This document shows, piece by piece, positions 60,511-64,000 of a stretch of DNA of 64,000 nt (positions within the stretch are counted from its first letter, which is position 1; each line of letters starts with the position of its first letter). The notes below the pieces were generated by a model. That model was not told where the DNA came from, searched no databases, and saw only the letters and a list, made by a program, of their open reading frames with translations. Position numbers and translations under genes: made by a program. This DNA comes from Eudorina sp. 2006-703-Eu-15. Its lineage: Eukaryota > Chlorophyta > Chlorophyceae > Chlamydomonadales > Volvocaceae. The stretch is taken from positions 860,145 through 924,144 of the forward strand of contig BDSI01000032.1 in assembly GCA_003117195.1 (NCBI GenBank), read 5' to 3'.

Positions 60511-61944
60511 TGGAAAGAATGGCGGGGCACAGGAAGTGGCGTCATTACATGCGGGCGGAAAGGTTGGGAGTTGAGGTATTTGTGGATCTTGGTAACAACG
60601 CTGCGTCTTGAGGCAATGAGTGTAATGAAGGGTTATGGACACCAGGTTCAGCACATGGTGGCGACGTTATGTAGCGCTGACATTGTATATTCGCCATCTT
60701 TGCAGCTTAACGTCTTATGTCATCGTACCAAACCATCACAGTTTGGAGTGTTTCCACAAGGGGCTTTTGACTTCGTACAGATGGGTTTTGAGTGCACGCA
60801 ACGGAATGTCATCTTGGATGGACGTCTGGTGCTGTTGTGTATGACAGTTGTACGCGGTTAACTGAAGCAACGTTCAAAATAATGCTGCACCTGCAAGCTG
60901 CAACGGTTATGTGGAGTGCAGTAGTAATGGTCTCTGGCTCTATATTATCAGGATGTACAGGCGTTTGAGAGGTCCCAGTCAGGGCTGATGATAGAACCCT
61001 CTCACCAGCTCTCAACAGTCAAGTCCCCCACAGAGCTCACTAATACACCGAGCAATGCCTGCCGCGGTATCCACTTACCAAACTTGAAACACACAAGTCT
61101 CCAGGTACTGCGCATCACGCCAACATGTAAAACCAATACCACATTCTGTAATGAGCACATTTAAAGCAGAAATGGTATTACATGGTACGACCCTTGTTTA
61201 CCACTGCCCTCCACGCAGCTTCCGGTCAATCTCGAGCATTCCCTGGTTTTGCAGTAATGCGTATGAACAGTGGAGGAACCTGACTCTCTGGCCCGTGCGA
61301 AGGGGCCACCTATGGCCAGCGCTCAGATCCTAGCCACCCCTTCGCCAAAGAAGACCTCCCAGTGTATCCCTCGACCCCCCCCTCCCATTACAAATCAACC
61401 CTAGCCAATGTTAACCTGTCGATGTCCGCGCGACGAGGCACGGAAATTCGCCGGAACGACGTTGTAGGCCTTAAGAACCTGCAAGTGGGCAGATTGTTTT
61501 GATTCATTTGAGTGCCAGCACCAGTGCGGATTACCAAGTTGTGGGTCATCCTGCTACGCTATGACATAAGGTTAGTACCTAGGATGATTATTACCGTAAC
61601 ACATCCTTTCTTGGGATACCCCACTCACACAGAATGCTATCTGAAAGCATACATACAGTTCATGTGAGTGCGCTCATGTGATAATCCCAGAGTACAAACC
61701 CCGTGTGCCATTGAGGTCAGCACGAAATCAGGGCGCATGGCGGTCTGGACACAGAAGACCGAGGGCGAATTTGTGTAAAGCAGTACTGCATCACGGGCCC
61801 TAACATTCACCGCACCTGGTGCCGGTCACCATACAGCTCTGTGCTTCAAAGGATTCTTGTGCGTTCTTGGGCTCCTCGCTCCAGCCTGTCGCCACAGGAG
61901 GCGATTCGACCTCTGGGAAACCAAAAGCCGCGCCATCAACCCTC
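60511..61944. other. Intergenic region after COG7, no gene
   Basis: AT-rich sequence with only short, incoherent frames. It includes the COG7 3' UTR and a probable poly(A) signal at 60621-60625. Confidence 0.55.
60621..60625 (+). terminator. TGTAA poly(A) signal of COG7
   Basis: TGTAA about 110 bases after the COG7 stop, matching the green-algal poly(A) consensus and a normal distance for it. Use is inferred. Confidence 0.45.
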
Positions 61945-62450
61945 AGTGGCGTGTGCACACTGAAGCATAACCCACCGGAATCGGGAATGCGGCCTTGGGA
62001 AGCCACCGCCGCCCCGCCAAACCTCAATGGCCTCTGCACACTAAAGAGCAATCAGCTGCGACTCCCAGACCGTGGGAACCGCCCCTCGAAACCTCAGTGG
62101 CCTCTGCACACTGAAGAGCGATCAGCTGCGACTCCCAGACCGTGGGAACCGCCCCTCGAAACCTCAGTGGGCTCTGCACACTGAAGAGCGACCGGCTGCG
62201 ACTCCCAGAGCGTGGGAACCGCCCCTCGAAACCTCAGTGGCCTCTGCACACTAAAGAGCGATCAGCTGCGACTCCCAGCCCGTGGGAACCGCCCCTCGAA
62301 ACCTCAGTGGCCTCTGCACACTGAAGAGCGATCGGCTGCGACTCCCAGCCCGTGGGAACCGCCCCTCGAAACCTCAGTGGCCTCTGCACACTGAAGAGCG
62401 ATCAGCTGCGACTCCCAGCCCGTGGGAACCGCCCCTCGAAACCTCAGTGG
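61945..62450 (+). repeat. 70-bp tandem satellite array
   Basis: Six near-identical 70-bp units occupy 62031-62100, 62101-62170, 62171-62240, 62241-62310, 62311-62380 and 62381-62450, each with CCTCTGCACACTGAAGAGCG and CGTGGGAACCGCCCCTCGAA. They differ at few positions. A more diverged unit of about 80 bp precedes them (61950-62030), and decayed unit-like sequence continues to about 62600 (ACTCCCGTGGGGAACCG, then AAACCTGG). Because 70 is not divisible by three and units lack stops, several overlapping frames stay open; these are not genes. The pattern of a homogeneous centre with worn edges is what unequal exchange produces. Confidence 0.93.
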
Positions 62451-62744
62451 CCTGGAGCGTGATGTGCCGTACCACCAGTTGTCACGGCCAATCAAAACCT
62501 CCATGGCGCTTGCGACCGGAAGTTGCAGCGGTGACGACTCCCGTGGGGAACCGTCCACAAACCTGGAACGTGCTTTGGCACTCAGGCGCGATCAGGCACA
62601 CGACGTGTGGCCTTCCAATTATCCAGGGTGTTCAGTTGCATTAATGCACTGACCCTGCCAAGAGGCCTATACCTCCGAAGTTGAGTCTTGCCTTGCAGCA
62701 AGCTGATAGATGTTGGTCGCCATGCCGGCGAACTTTATTTGCTG

Positions 62745-62920
62745 TATCGGCGCAGAATAGTCGCCATTTCGGCGCATATTGCGGGCCATATCGGCGCAGA
62801 ATAGTCGCCATTTCGGCGCATATTGCGGGCCATATCGGCGCATACTGGTCGCCACGTAGGCGCATATTGCGGGCCATATCGGCGCATACTAGTCGCCACG
62901 TCGGCGCACATTGCGGGCCA
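62745..62920 (+). repeat. 44-bp tandem array of paired 22-bp half-units
   Basis: Four 44-bp units at 62745-62788, 62789-62832, 62833-62876 and 62877-62920. Each is made of two related 22-bp halves, one like TATCGGCGCAGAATAGTCGC plus CA and one like TTTCGGCGCATATTGCGGGC plus CA. The last two units share changes (CATACTG/AGTCGCCACGT), showing that pairs were copied together. A damaged partial unit lies just upstream (about 62713-62744). It starts less than 300 bp after the 70-bp array. No coding meaning. Confidence 0.93.
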
Positions 62921-64000
62921 GGTCGCCACATCGGACAATGTTGGCGCTATACACAAGGCCTCCTTCGGACAGGGAGCGTCTTGTGGTGGGCAGTTGCCAC
63001 ATACACCGTGTAGGGTGTGCTGTGTTGCGCAAGGGCCACTTGGCAAGTTCGAGCAGCTGAACTTGCCCAACGGCTGCAGTGGCTTTGCAACCAGGATCCT
63101 CACGAGCCATACGTCGCGTCACACCGACTCGGTACGGCAGGACAACTTGCCCAGCAGCAGCTGTTGGATACTTAGCGACAATCCTGACTCGGTGCAGGAA
63201 GCTCCGTCGCAAGGTAGTGCCCAGCACTCCGTCGTGACTCCTAACTCGTTGGTGGAGACATGGCCGCATCGACGCCTCAGCATAAGCTGAAACTGAGCCT
63301 CCAATTTCCAGGCTGCGTTCGAAACACGATACTCTGGGCTGAGCAGCAACTTAGCCACTTGGCCCTAGAGGTCCTTCGTCAGGCCACGGCAGGTCAGGTA
63401 TTGAATCTTGATTGTCAATACAATTGTCAAACCGGCGTTCGTTGGCAGCACCTGCGCGGAGCACGCAAGGAATAGAACGCCCGACATGGGGAGGCCCGCG
63501 TTGTGAAGACGCAGAGAACGTTGCAAGCATTCTGGAATACCAAACATAGACCTATCAATACAGAGGGATATCTCAACCTTTCTACATATCATACTGCGAG
63601 GCCCTACCACATTGACCCGGGGTTTCCTCGCGGGAACGAACAAGTTGATGTTGCGCGCTCCCACAGAAAGGACAGTTCAAGTTCGGTCATATATACAGAC
63701 AGGGGCCGCTGAATCCTAGACACAAAGACCTTGGGGCCCCCTCCCCCCAAATGCTGAGATCTTGACATACCTGCTATTGCAGAAAACGTAATTGGATTCA
63801 TATCTGCATAGAAAAAAATCCCCCTGTTGGAATCACCGAGCAAACGCAAACACAGGAGTTCCCCGAATCAGTTTACCTCAAGGCTTGCAAGCGAAGACCT
63901 TGAACGATCATCAGTCGACAAATACAATATTGTGAGCCTTAGACAGTACTCTGGTCACTCACAAGTAGCGCATTGTACGGTAACGTCAGGTTTCGGAGAG
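62921..64000. other. Window end, no gene recognised
   Basis: No supported gene on either strand in the last 1.1 kb. Frames are short, without domains or splice-consistent partners. Confidence 0.5.

Noticed and set aside
62031..62450. Series of 60-120-residue repetitive proteins, or a CRISPR array
   Set aside because: The 70-bp units are directly contiguous with no unique spacers, and the genome is eukaryotic; this is a satellite.

Overview
This is nuclear DNA from a eukaryote with spliced genes, most likely a chlorophycean green alga and plausibly a volvocine (Chlamydomonas/Volvox-type) alga. The reasons are many short exons with ordinary GT..AG introns of about 100-700 bp, GC-rich alanine/glycine-rich coding sequence, TGTAA poly(A)-type signals after some genes, a plastid-transit-like protein, a secreted copper radical oxidase of a type common in these algae, and LINE tails ending in ATTCATTC or AATAATAAT. 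Species is an inference; the window has no organelle or bacterial features.

Layout. 1-7529 (+): condensin subunit SMC2, 21 exons, with its N-terminal ATPase half cut off by the window edge. 7530-14384: gene-poor, with one possible unrecognised gene on the minus strand at 10505-11682. 14385-22761 (+): a complete 17-exon copper radical oxidase (glyoxal/galactose oxidase family) with signal peptide and all five copper/radical residues. 22762-32867: transposon-rich gap with three LINE 3' ends, a repeated block carrying a tRNA B-box-like sequence, a recurrent GTAAC[C/G]GTTAC palindrome and a perfect 43-bp hairpin. 32868-46790 (-): a 17-exon gene reconstructed as one NUP98-NUP96 nucleoporin precursor, with FG repeats, GLEBS, autoproteolytic domain and a complete Nup96 half. 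47272-48820 (+): a four-exon plastid-type membrane protein of unknown function. 50694-54091 (-): RNA polymerase I subunit RPA43 with a very long lysine-rich tail, seven exons. 54510-60510 (+): COG7 of the Golgi tethering COG complex, ten exons. 60511-64000: no gene; it holds a 70-bp tandem array and a 44-bp tandem array.

Exon boundaries were worked out by hand. In each of the six recognised genes every junction keeps reading phase, and the coding sum is a whole number of codons (SMC2 from its first whole codon), which is the main support for the models. Five are housekeeping genes or likely so (chromosome condensation, nuclear pore, rRNA transcription, Golgi traffic, plastid); they do not form a pathway. 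Two head-to-head pairs (NUP98-96 with the plastid gene; RPA43 with COG7) share intergenic regions of 481 and 418 bp that probably act as bidirectional promoters.
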